Assembly: GCF_937936315.1 (NCBI RefSeq)
Contig: NZ_CALGWU010000063.1
Location: forward strand, 1-64,000
Direction: 5' to 3'
DNA length: 64,000 nucleotides
From: an uncultured Capnocytophaga sp.
Lineage (GTDB): Bacteria; Bacteroidota; Bacteroidia; Flavobacteriales; Flavobacteriaceae
The notes below the pieces were generated by a model. The model was given only the letters and a program-made list of their open reading frames with translations. It was not told the origin of the DNA and ran no database searches. This document shows positions 18,116 through 25,310 of the stretch, piece by piece (the stretch's first letter is position 1; every line of letters starts with the position of its first letter). The translations under genes were made by a program, and so were the position numbers.

Positions 18116-18673
18116 TTATAAAAACACGCCCAGCACTTCTCTTAGTTTTTTCAAGGCAAAGGTAATTTGGTTTTCTACAGTGCGTTTGGAGATACCGTAG
18201 TGCATAGCGATTTCGCTATTGCTCATTCCCTCTTCGCGACTCAAGCAGAAGATTTCTTTACAACGCTTAGGGAGACCCTTCAATACCTTGTTGAGTTTGT
18301 TTTGAGTAGCAGTAAGATTTTCTTGCAACTCTATAGGTTCGTCTACAGCGAGTTCATCGCTAAGAAGCTCTTGTATAACTTCTATTTGTATAGTGTTGAA
18401 TTTTCGGTCACGCAGATAATTATACACCTTATAACGCACCGCCTGCCGCAAATAGGCATCAATAGCGTAATTTTGTATATTTTTGCAGCGTTTCCAATAG
18501 TCTATCCACACCTCTTGAACGATATCTTTAGCGGCATCTTCATCCATCACCACCGATTGCGCCCATACATATAGAGGTTTCCACAGCCTATCAAAAAGTT
18601 CTTGAAAGGCAGTTTTATCCCCTTGTTGTATACGCTGGTGCAAAGAAGCGTAATATGTTGCAAAATCGTTCAT
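18116..18673 (-). CDS. ECF RNA polymerase sigma factor
   Basis: The protein has about 185 residues, starting at MNDFATYY. Region 2 is visible (FDRLWKPLYVWAQSVV...DAAKDIVQEVWIDYWKR), and region 4 carries a helix-turn-helix (LPKRCKEIFCLSREEGMSNSEIAMHYGISKRTVENQ). It matches the FecI-like ECF sigma factors that Bacteroidetes pair with FecR anti-sigma factors and STN-bearing SusC proteins. No FecR gene is adjacent. The nearest STN-bearing transporter is the SusC of the convergent operon. The upstream in-frame extension is rejected because it runs through a terminator-like hairpin. Confidence 0.85.
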   Translation of the reverse strand: MNDFATYYASLHQRIQQGDKTAFQELFDRLWKPLYVWAQSVVMDEDAAKDIVQEVWIDYWKRCKNIQNYAIDAYLRQAVRYKVYNYLRDRKFNTIQIEVIQELLSDELAVDEPIELQENLTATQNKLNKVLKGLPKRCKEIFCLSREEGMSNSEIAMHYGISKRTVENQITFALKKLREVLGVFL

Positions 18674-18692
18674 TGGTATATGGTTGTTTAAA

Positions 18693-18737
18693 GAAAAACC
18701 GCCCAAAAACCTTATTGAGGTACTTTTGGGCAGTTTC
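18693..18737 (-). terminator. terminator between the sugar permease and the sigma factor gene
   Basis: On the minus strand, AAAC-x-GCCCAAAA pairs with TTTTGGGC-x-GTTT around an inner ACCT/AGGT stem, followed by a T tract. It lies downstream of the permease stop codon. Confidence 0.6.
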
Positions 18738-18761
18738 TTATATATTATAGTCAATCATTCG

Positions 18762-20057
18762 TTAGTCTACTTTGATGTCGGTATTTACGTTTTTGCTACC
18801 TACAAGAGCGTAGAACAATAGGAAAGCAAGAGCAAGTACAATCACCCAGTAGCTTTCTATGTAACCTACCACATCGGCTACAGCCCCTTGGATAGCTGGC
18901 AAGATACCACCACCACAAACCATCGCCATAAAGATACCTGAAGCGGCAGCAGTGTATTTACCTAATCCTTCGGTAGCGAGGTTGAAGATGCCACCCCACA
19001 TTACTGAAGTACACAAACCACAAAGTACAAGGAACATAATGCTCATTGGCACTTCGGCTAAACCAAAAGATATATCAGCTTTAAATACTGGCATATTCAC
19101 CACTTGAGTAGTAGGAGTCAATATCGCTAAAACTACAAAAAGAATTCCTAAAGCAGATACAAAGGTAAGCATCCCTTTGCTTGAGAATTTAGCTCCTAAT
19201 GAACCTCCTGTCAAACGACCGATAAACATCAAAAACCAATAAGTTCCTACTACCGAACCTGCAGTAGTAGTATCAATACCTAAACCATTGGCTTCACTAC
19301 CACTGGTCATAAATAAATTGGCAATATTAGGAATCCCTACTTCAATACCTACATAGAGGAAAATAGCAATCGCTCCTAAGATAAAGTGGCGGAACGACAT
19401 AGGGCTATGTGTGTCTTTTACAGCATTTACATTGGCTTGAGCCGCGTGAGGTTCGGGTATTTGCATAGAGAAAAGCACGATAAATGCCAAAGCAAAAATA
19501 CCCATCGCTAAGAAGAGTGCAGGGTTAGCATCGGCAATTGAAGTACCGGCGCTAATAGTACCGATGAGGTAACCTACCAATACAGGTACAATGGTTGCCC
19601 CGATAGAGTTGATAGCCCCTCCAAACTGCAAGAGTTGGTTACCTTTTTTACCTCCTCCACCAAGAGTGTTGAGCATTGGGTTTACTACCACATTGAGCAT
19701 ACACATAGAGAAGCCCGAAATAAAAGCTCCTGTGAGGTATACCGCAAAACTACCCGCAATACCTGATAGGAATGTAACGCATACTCCAGTAAAACCTACC
19801 ACGATAGCGGTTAAAGCTGTTTTTTTATAGCCAATGCGTTGTAACATTTTCCCTGCTGGGATACCCATAAAGGCATAAGCGATGAAGTTGGCTAAGTTCC
19901 CCAATTGCGACTCGAGGTTGCTCGCCATAAATTGGTTTTTTACAATAACCCCAAATGGGTTTTGCAAGCCTGTTACGAATGATATCATAAAGAATAGAGC
20001 GAACATCATTGCAATAGGCAATACGTAACTTTTGTTTTGTTGATTTTGGTGTTCCAT
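18762..20057 (-). CDS. FHS-family sugar:H+ symporter (FucP/GluP/NagP-like)
   Basis: The 431-residue inner membrane permease of the major facilitator superfamily has about twelve membrane segments. The start FALFFMISFVTGLQNPFGVIV, the GxxxGKMLQRIGYKK loop and VVNPMLNTLGGG match the fucose/glucose-galactose/N-acetylglucosamine symporter group. Beside the NagX-like gene, an N-acetylglucosamine permease role is attractive, but the sequence alone does not fix the sugar. It is transcribed from its own promoter with a leader of about 110 bases that contains tandem degenerate repeats. Confidence 0.8.
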   Translation of the reverse strand: MEHQNQQNKSYVLPIAMMFALFFMISFVTGLQNPFGVIVKNQFMASNLESQLGNLANFIAYAFMGIPAGKMLQRIGYKKTALTAIVVGFTGVCVTFLSGIAGSFAVYLTGAFISGFSMCMLNVVVNPMLNTLGGGGKKGNQLLQFGGAINSIGATIVPVLVGYLIGTISAGTSIADANPALFLAMGIFALAFIVLFSMQIPEPHAAQANVNAVKDTHSPMSFRHFILGAIAIFLYVGIEVGIPNIANLFMTSGSEANGLGIDTTTAGSVVGTYWFLMFIGRLTGGSLGAKFSSKGMLTFVSALGILFVVLAILTPTTQVVNMPVFKADISFGLAEVPMSIMFLVLCGLCTSVMWGGIFNLATEGLGKYTAAASGIFMAMVCGGGILPAIQGAVADVVGYIESYWVIVLALAFLLFYALVGSKNVNTDIKVD

Positions 20058-20087
20058 TATTTTTAATTATTTATTTTTAATTAGTTG

Positions 20088-20160
20088 AAAAAAGGTAAGA
20101 GATAAGAGGTAAGAGATAAGAATGTGTTACCTATTCCCTGACACCTGACACCTGTTACCT
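20088..20160 (-). repeat. tandem heptad-like repeats in the permease leader
   Basis: Between the predicted promoter and the start codon lie repeated 7-base words: CTTATCT/CTTACCT four to five times, then a CTGACACCTGACACCTG-type run. Similar runs precede the genes at 36404 and 41081. Confidence 0.65.
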
Positions 20161-20171
20161 AATTTTGACGG

Positions 20172-20202
20172 CAAAAGTAAATAAACCAAAATTAAAACGC
20201 AA
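20172..20202 (-). promoter_or_regulatory. Bacteroidetes promoter of the sugar permease
   Basis: On the minus strand, TACTTTTG (20172-20179) lies 20 bases after a TTG (20200-20202). The remaining stretch to 20516 is AT-rich and I see no gene in it, apart from a short copy of the GACAAGTCTGAC-like repeat near 20490. Confidence 0.6.
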
Positions 20203-20516
20203 CAAAAACGAAGACTTTTTTAAGGTTTATTTATGATTTTTTTAAAGAAATACATATTAGGCATTAGGAATCAGAGGGTAGGAGATGAAATAAAATTGAA
20301 ATTTTTTATCAATTAAAAACATTCTATTTGTCAGTTTGTGGTATTATCTAGGGTTTCCCTAATAAAAACAGAGGATGATAATAATAGTAAAAATAGCTTT
20401 CAAATTTACATAAATTATGATGCAAATACAATTGTAAAATCAGTGTTTTGTTAAATTAGAAATTAAATAGGTGAAGTGAGGCGGGCGGGGCAGATAAGTC
20501 TGACACTGAAACTTAA

Positions 20517-21419
20517 TCATTCGTAAATACTACTCGCTATGGCAAAGGTTTGGGTATGCGCTCGTAGAATCGAGGCGAGTTGTGGGGAATACCCTCCTCC
20601 CATTGAGCATTGTACAGGCAGTTGATACCGATGACACGTTTCAAAAACAAGGCGATCGCGTTCACCGCAACCTTCTACAGTAAGGGATAACTTACCTAAC
20701 TTATCGGTTGCTAGCACATCTACCCCTGCTTGATAAAACACAAAATCGGGTTGATGGGCTTCTATGAGCTGTGGCAAAGTGCTGCGCAATATATCTAAAT
20801 AGGTTTTGTCATCTGTGTCATTGGGCAGGGCTATATCTTTATCCGATTGTTCCTTTTCAAAAGGGTAATTAGCTTGTGCGTGCATTGAAAAGGTGAAAAC
20901 TTCGGGGGTATTTCTAAAAATTTCGGCAGTACCATTGCCTTGGTGTACATCTAAATCTACTATGAGCACCTTTTTCACCGCTGTGTGATGTAGCAAATAA
21001 GCGGCAGCAATAGCTTGATCGTTGAGCATACAAAAGCCTTCCCCGCGGTTTGAAAAAGCGTGATGGGTGCCTCCTGCTATATTAAAGGCGATTTCTCCCG
21101 TACGCAATGCCCACAAAGCGCCTTCTACAGTGCCTTGCACCAAGGTAAGTTCGCGATCTACTAACTGCTGACATTGTACAAAACCAATGGGCAATGCTTC
21201 TTTATGTGAAAGTGTTAAGTGTAAGAAATTGTGTAAGTAAGGTTGCGTATGCACCAAAGCGGCTGTAGCTTGTGTAGCTTTTTCGGGGGTGTGGAAGTTG
21301 GACGCACTGGCGATGCCTTCATAGAGGAGTTGTTGAGGCAAGAGGGCATACTTTTCCATCGGAAAACGATGGTTTTCGGGCACTGGATGATTGTATAATG
21401 GGTGATAGGCGATATACAT
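20517..21419 (-). CDS. histone deacetylase superfamily (AcuC/class II-like) amidohydrolase
   Basis: The 300-residue cytoplasmic zinc hydrolase shows the family landmarks in order: YHPLYNHPVPENHRFPM at the N-terminus, FNIAGGTHHAFSNRGEGFCMLND with the catalytic histidine pair, the metal-binding VDLDVHQGNGTAE, SMHAQANYPF, FYQAGVDVLATDKLGKL and a glycine-rich MGGGYSP near the end. Bacterial members deacetylate acetyl-lysine, acetylpolyamines or other acetamides. The substrate is not known here. The nearby acuA/acuB genes seen in Bacillus are absent. Confidence 0.85.
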   Translation of the reverse strand: MYIAYHPLYNHPVPENHRFPMEKYALLPQQLLYEGIASASNFHTPEKATQATAALVHTQPYLHNFLHLTLSHKEALPIGFVQCQQLVDRELTLVQGTVEGALWALRTGEIAFNIAGGTHHAFSNRGEGFCMLNDQAIAAAYLLHHTAVKKVLIVDLDVHQGNGTAEIFRNTPEVFTFSMHAQANYPFEKEQSDKDIALPNDTDDKTYLDILRSTLPQLIEAHQPDFVFYQAGVDVLATDKLGKLSLTVEGCGERDRLVFETCHRYQLPVQCSMGGGYSPQLASILRAHTQTFAIASSIYE

Positions 21420-21446
21420 TAGGGGAGTGAGATTAGATTAAGTATT

Positions 21447-21869
21447 TCATTTGCCAAAACAATTAATTGCGAGTCTAAGTGTAAATCCTTCAAAAATGGG
21501 ATTTTCTCTAAAAGGAACAGCATAGCCTATTTTAGCATCAACAAAATTGAAAACCGAAAGTCCTATATGAGGTTCTATAGCGTGGGTGTTGATAGCGAAA
21601 CCTCCACCTAAAAGGAGCGCACAAAATTCAGCACCTACTTCGGGGATAATTTGCACTTTTGAAGGCATATCGCTATGAAAGCCTATATGCGTACCCCCAT
21701 ACAAGGATATCCCTCCTAAATCGGGTTTGGTGTTTAGAGAAGCCCCCGCAAAAATTAGGTTATGAGAGCGATTGGTATGGGTATAGCCCATCCTTGCACC
21801 CCAATAGCCAAAATCCTGAGCTACAACTGCACAGGGTGATAAAATAAATAGTATGAGTAAGTATTTCAT
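21447..21869 (-). CDS. small secreted barrel-like hypothetical protein
   Basis: About 140 residues starting at MKYLLILFILSPCAVVAQ, a clear signal peptide. An in-frame upstream extension is rejected because it reads through a repeat-rich leader. The mature part alternates short strands and glycines (GYWGARMGYTH, GGISLYGGTHIGFHSD, EFCALLLGGGFAIN), which suggests a small outer membrane beta-barrel or lipocalin-like fold. Not recognised further. It lies just upstream of the deacetylase-like gene on the same strand. Confidence 0.55.
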   Translation of the reverse strand: MKYLLILFILSPCAVVAQDFGYWGARMGYTHTNRSHNLIFAGASLNTKPDLGGISLYGGTHIGFHSDMPSKVQIIPEVGAEFCALLLGGGFAINTHAIEPHIGLSVFNFVDAKIGYAVPFRENPIFEGFTLRLAINCFGK

Positions 21870-21898
21870 ATAAATTAGAAAATTAACAAAGAAATTCA

Positions 21899-21982
21899 TA
21901 GGACGGGGCGGACAAGTGAGACAAGGCAGACGCTGACCCCTGAAACCTAACACCTGAAACCTAACACCTGAAACCTGAAAAC
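21899..21982. repeat. degenerate tandem repeats between YggS and the barrel-like gene
   Basis: A GACAAGTGAGACAAGGCAGAC-type run is followed by four imperfect copies of CACCTGAAACCTAA. These match word families seen in other gaps of the window. Confidence 0.6.
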
Positions 21983-22711
21983 CTATACCTTCTCATTCCA
22001 GTAGTAGCTATCGGGGTAGATGCGCTGACCAAAGATAGCGGTACCTACGCGCACGATAGTAGCGCCTTCCTCGATAGCGGTTTCGAGGTCACCGCTCATT
22101 CCCATTGAAAGCTCTTTGGGGTCTACATTGGGGAGGTTAAGGGCAATAATATCCTGCTGGATGCGTTTGAGGAGTTGGAAGCAGGCGCGCACCTTTTCGG
22201 TTTCGGCACTAAACAAGCCTATTGTCATCAGTCCTTTGATGTGGAGGGTAGGCAGGGTTGCCACTTGTTTTACAAGGTCGAGCACTTCGGAAGGGTCAGC
22301 ACCAAATTTACTTTCCTCATTAGACGTATTCACTTGGATAAAGATATCGAGTTCTTTGCCCTCACTAGCAAGGCGATTGTGGAGTTTTTGGGCTAAATCA
22401 AGGCGATCTACCGATTCTACACAACTCACTTCATAGCGCAATATTTCTTTGATTTTATTGGTTTGCAAATGACCGATAAAATGATTCGTATGGGGAGTAT
22501 CTTTCAGAGCTTCGTATTTTTCTTTGAGTTCCTGCACTTTGTTTTCGGCGATGAGGGTATATCCTGCCTCAAGTGCTATTTTGATGCGTTCAGGAGTTAC
22601 GGTTTTGGTGGCTAAGAGGAGTTTTACCTCCTCGGGTTTGCGACCTGCTTTAGCACAGGCTTTGGCAATGCGTTGTTGTATTAATTCGATGTTTTGCAGA
22701 ATGTTTTCCAT
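21983..22711 (-). CDS. yggS: YggS/PLPBP pyridoxal phosphate homeostasis protein
   Basis: The protein has about 242 residues and the alanine-racemase-like barrel of the YggS family. It binds pyridoxal 5'-phosphate and buffers vitamin B6 and amino acid pools but has no known catalysis. The PLP lysine is in LLLATKTV (near residue 34). The family motifs ENKVQELKEKY, HFIGHLQTNK, SMGMSGDLETAIEEGATIVRVGTAIFG are all present. The ATG at 22711 is preferred over a TTG two codons upstream. Confidence 0.92.
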   Translation of the reverse strand: MENILQNIELIQQRIAKACAKAGRKPEEVKLLLATKTVTPERIKIALEAGYTLIAENKVQELKEKYEALKDTPHTNHFIGHLQTNKIKEILRYEVSCVESVDRLDLAQKLHNRLASEGKELDIFIQVNTSNEESKFGADPSEVLDLVKQVATLPTLHIKGLMTIGLFSAETEKVRACFQLLKRIQQDIIALNLPNVDPKELSMGMSGDLETAIEEGATIVRVGTAIFGQRIYPDSYYWNEKV

Positions 22712-22771
22712 TATCAAGGGTTGAAAAGTTATAAAAAATAAAAAGTTGCCTGATAAACCAGACTATGGCGA

Positions 22772-22779
22772 CAAAAGTA
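22772..22779 (-). promoter_or_regulatory. -7 box of the yggS promoter
   Basis: TACTTTTG on the minus strand matches TAnnTTTG, about 60 bases before the yggS start. No convincing -33 box is seen. It is divergent from the ammonia-lyase promoter. Confidence 0.4.
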
Positions 22780-22795
22780 GTAAAAATATCTCATA

Positions 22796-22827
22796 TTTGC
22801 TAATTTACCAATTATTTACTACCTTTG
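22796..22827 (+). promoter_or_regulatory. Bacteroidetes promoter of the tyrosine ammonia-lyase gene
   Basis: TTTG (22796-22799, within TTTGCTAA) lies 20 bases before TACCTTTG (22820-22827). The predicted leader is only about 20 bases. Confidence 0.7.
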
Positions 22828-22852
22828 TCGCTCATATTAAAATTTTTTCCAG

Positions 22853-24361
22853 TTGAAAACACTACGTACTTACGAAGATTTTAAAGCCATTGTTTTTCAC
22901 AAAAAACAAGTAGCGATTAGCAAAGAAGCTAAACATTTGATTGAGGAGAGTTATAACTTTCTAAAAGAATTTGCCAACGATAAAATTATCTACGGCGTAA
23001 ATACTGGTTTTGGTCCTATGGCACAATATCGCATAGAGCCTGAAGACCAATTGCAATTGCAGTATAACCTCATCCGTAGCCACGCTTCAGGCTGTGGAGA
23101 AGTATTTGATATAAAAACAGTACGCGCAGCGATTCTCTGCCGTTTAAACAGTCTTTCTCTTGGTAAATCGGGGGTGCATATAGAGGCTATTGAGCTGATG
23201 CGCGACCTATTGAACTACCGCATTACCCCGCTTATCTTTCAGCACGGCGGAGTAGGCGCTAGTGGCGACCTCGTGCAGTTGGCTCACCTCGCCTTAGTAC
23301 TCATAGGCGAAGGCGAAGTGTTCTACAAAGGCTTGCGCCGACCAACGGCTGAAGTATTTGCCGAAGTAGGCATCAAACCGCTACAAATACACTTGCGCGA
23401 AGGACTTTCGCTGATGAACGGTACCTCGGTAATGACGGGCTTGGCAGGGGTGAATCTCTATTACGCCGAAAAACTATTGGACTGGACAGTAAAATTCAGT
23501 TGTGCTATCAATGAACTGGTGCAGACTTATGACGACCATTTTTCACCTGAATTGAACAACGCCAAACAGCATACCGGTCAGCAGGATATCGCTAAGCTAA
23601 TGCGTGAGTTTCTCGCCGACAGCAAGCGCACCCGCAAACGCGCAGAACACCTTTACCAAGGAGAACACAACGAGACTGTTTTCAAAGAAAAAGTTCAAGA
23701 ATACTACTCTTTGCGTTGTGTACCACAGATATTAGGTCCTGTGTTAGACACTTTGCAACACACTCAGCGCATTTTTGAAGAAGAACTCAACTCGGCTAAC
23801 GACAACCCTATCGTAGATTTGCCTACCCAGCAGGTATATCATGGGGGGAACTTCCACGGCGATTATATTTCCCTTGAAATGGACAAGCTCAAACTCGTGG
23901 TTACCCGTATGGCAATGCTTGCCGAACGACAACTCAACTACCTATTGAACCCTAAAATCAACGAGCTTTTACCGCCATTTGTAAATGCGGGCAAACTCGG
24001 CTTTAACTTCGGTATGCAAGGGGTGCAATTCACCGCTACCTCCACCACTGCCGAGTGCCAAACCCTCTCTACCTCTATGTATGTGCATAGTATCCCGAAT
24101 AATAACGACAATCAGGATATCGTGAGTATGGGAACGAATGCCGCAACGCTCACCCGAAAGGTGATAGAGAACGCTTTTCAAGTGCTTGCTATTGAAGCGA
24201 TTACTATTGCTCAGGCTATCGATATTTTGGGATGTTATGACGAGCTTTCAAGCACTACCCAAAAATGGTATGACGAAATAAGAAGTATTATTCCGTTCTT
24301 CAAAGAAGACTTGGTGTTTTATCCTTATTTGAAGGATATGGTATCGTGGTTAAAAAAATAG
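22853..24361 (+). CDS. tyrosine ammonia-lyase (HAL/PAL/TAL family)
   Basis: The 502-residue enzyme deaminates an aromatic amino acid to the cinnamate type, most likely tyrosine to p-coumarate. The autocatalytic MIO triad A136-S137-G138 sits in GGVGASGDLVQL. The selectivity position is S76-H77 in IRSHASG. YGVNTGFGPMAQYR, NNNDNQDIVSMGTN and VQFTATSTTAE are conserved. From memory the whole sequence closely tracks the characterised F. johnsoniae tyrosine ammonia-lyase, which supports TAL over histidase, and no other hut genes are here. In flavobacteria the product primes flexirubin-type pigments. The start is TTG, with no ATG nearby. Confidence 0.85.
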   Translation: MKTLRTYEDFKAIVFHKKQVAISKEAKHLIEESYNFLKEFANDKIIYGVNTGFGPMAQYRIEPEDQLQLQYNLIRSHASGCGEVFDIKTVRAAILCRLNSLSLGKSGVHIEAIELMRDLLNYRITPLIFQHGGVGASGDLVQLAHLALVLIGEGEVFYKGLRRPTAEVFAEVGIKPLQIHLREGLSLMNGTSVMTGLAGVNLYYAEKLLDWTVKFSCAINELVQTYDDHFSPELNNAKQHTGQQDIAKLMREFLADSKRTRKRAEHLYQGEHNETVFKEKVQEYYSLRCVPQILGPVLDTLQHTQRIFEEELNSANDNPIVDLPTQQVYHGGNFHGDYISLEMDKLKLVVTRMAMLAERQLNYLLNPKINELLPPFVNAGKLGFNFGMQGVQFTATSTTAECQTLSTSMYVHSIPNNNDNQDIVSMGTNAATLTRKVIENAFQVLAIEAITIAQAIDILGCYDELSSTTQKWYDEIRSIIPFFKEDLVFYPYLKDMVSWLKK

Positions 24362-24365
24362 AATA

Positions 24366-24404
24366 ATCAGACAAGTCTGACAAGTCAGACTTATCAGACA
24401 GGAA
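24366..24404. repeat. GACAAGTCTGAC-type tandem/inverted repeat
   Basis: Several copies of CAGACAAGTCTGACAAGTC-like words fill the gap between the ammonia-lyase and the reductase. The run contains an inverted repeat (GTCTGAC/GTCAGAC). Relatives occur near 20490, 21903, 34500 and 36040. Confidence 0.6.
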
Positions 24405-24424
24405 AAACTAAATAAAAAAACAAA

Positions 24425-25159
24425 ATGAGAAAGTACGCTATCATTACAGGCGGTTCGCGAGGCATAGGGCGCGCTATATGCGAAAAACTCGCGCAAGACA
24501 CCGATTATCACCTACTCATTACTTACCAAAGCAATGAGGTAGCTGCCCTTGAAACCCTTAATCACATCAAAAAATTAGGGAGTGATGGAGAGATTATCCG
24601 CTTTGACGTTTCTGATCACCAAAGCACTACCGAAGCCCTCACTAAATGGCAACACGACAATAAAGATGCTGTGGTAGAGGTGATTGTGAACAACGCGGGT
24701 ATCAATCGCGACGGACTTTTTATGTGGATGCCCCAAGAGGATTGGAGCAAAGTAATCTCTACTACCCTCGATGGCTTCTACAACGTAACGAACTTCTTTA
24801 TCCAAAAAATGTTACGCCATCGCTACGGACGTATTATCAACATCTCATCGGTATCGGGGGTAAAGGGAACTGCAGGGCAAACTAACTACTCGGCTGCTAA
24901 AGGGGCTATCATTGCTGCTACTAAAGCCTTAGCTCAAGAAGTGGCTAAACGTCATATCACTGTAAATGCTATTGCTCCTGGGTTTATACGCACCGATATG
25001 ACTTCCTCTCTCAACGAAGAAGACCTCGTAAAACTGATTCCTGTAGGGCGTTTTGGCGAAGCTGAAGAAGTAGCCGACCTCGTATCGTTTTTAGTGTCTA
25101 AAAAAGCCTCGTATATCACCGGAGAAGTGATAAATATCAACGGGGGAGTATATAGTTAA
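24425..25159 (+). CDS. fabG: FabG-like 3-oxoacyl-ACP reductase (SDR)
   Basis: The 244-residue classical short-chain dehydrogenase has the NADP-binding TGGSRGIGRA near residue 8, NNAG, a catalytic serine in NISSVSG, YSAAK for the Tyr/Lys pair and a C-terminal substrate loop ending in TGEVININGGVYS. It reduces 3-oxoacyl-ACP intermediates. It lies 63 bases after the ammonia-lyase on the same strand and a terminator follows. This pairing fits flexirubin/aryl-polyene biosynthesis, although the rest of such a cluster is not in the window. Confidence 0.88.
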   Translation: MRKYAIITGGSRGIGRAICEKLAQDTDYHLLITYQSNEVAALETLNHIKKLGSDGEIIRFDVSDHQSTTEALTKWQHDNKDAVVEVIVNNAGINRDGLFMWMPQEDWSKVISTTLDGFYNVTNFFIQKMLRHRYGRIINISSVSGVKGTAGQTNYSAAKGAIIAATKALAQEVAKRHITVNAIAPGFIRTDMTSSLNEEDLVKLIPVGRFGEAEEVADLVSFLVSKKASYITGEVININGGVYS

Positions 25160-25178
25160 GTGAAAAGCGAATAGTGAA

Positions 25179-25211
25179 AAAAACTGTCCACCATCCTGCT
25201 GGACAGTTTTT
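25179..25211 (+). terminator. terminator after the TAL-FabG pair
   Basis: A 12-base-pair stem, AAAAACTGTCCA with TGGACAGTTTTT, has a 9-base loop and lies 19 bases after the reductase stop. Confidence 0.85.
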
Positions 25212-25247
25212 CTCATTTACTAACCTACTAATTTACTAACCTACTAA

Positions 25248-25279
25248 TTTGCTAATCTGCTAATTATAAACTACCTTTG
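25248..25279 (+). promoter_or_regulatory. Bacteroidetes promoter of the SF1 helicase gene
   Basis: TTTG (25248-25251, again in TTTGCTAA) lies 20 bases before TACCTTTG (25272-25279). The -33 region sits at the end of a tandem run of CTAATTTACTAAC-like words. Confidence 0.7.
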
Positions 25280-25310
25280 CCCCATTATTCGTAACTCGTC
25301 ATTCGCAATT

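Noticed and set aside
18674..18754. N-terminal extension of the sigma factor
   Set aside because: It runs through a terminator-like hairpin. MNDFATYY matches the normal ECF sigma start.
21870..21953. N-terminal extension of the barrel-like protein
   Set aside because: It would place the clear signal peptide internally and translate repeat-rich leader sequence.
22853..24361. Histidine ammonia-lyase (hutH) of histidine degradation
   Set aside because: No hutU, hutI or hutG nearby. The sequence follows flavobacterial tyrosine ammonia-lyase closely and is paired with a FabG-like gene.
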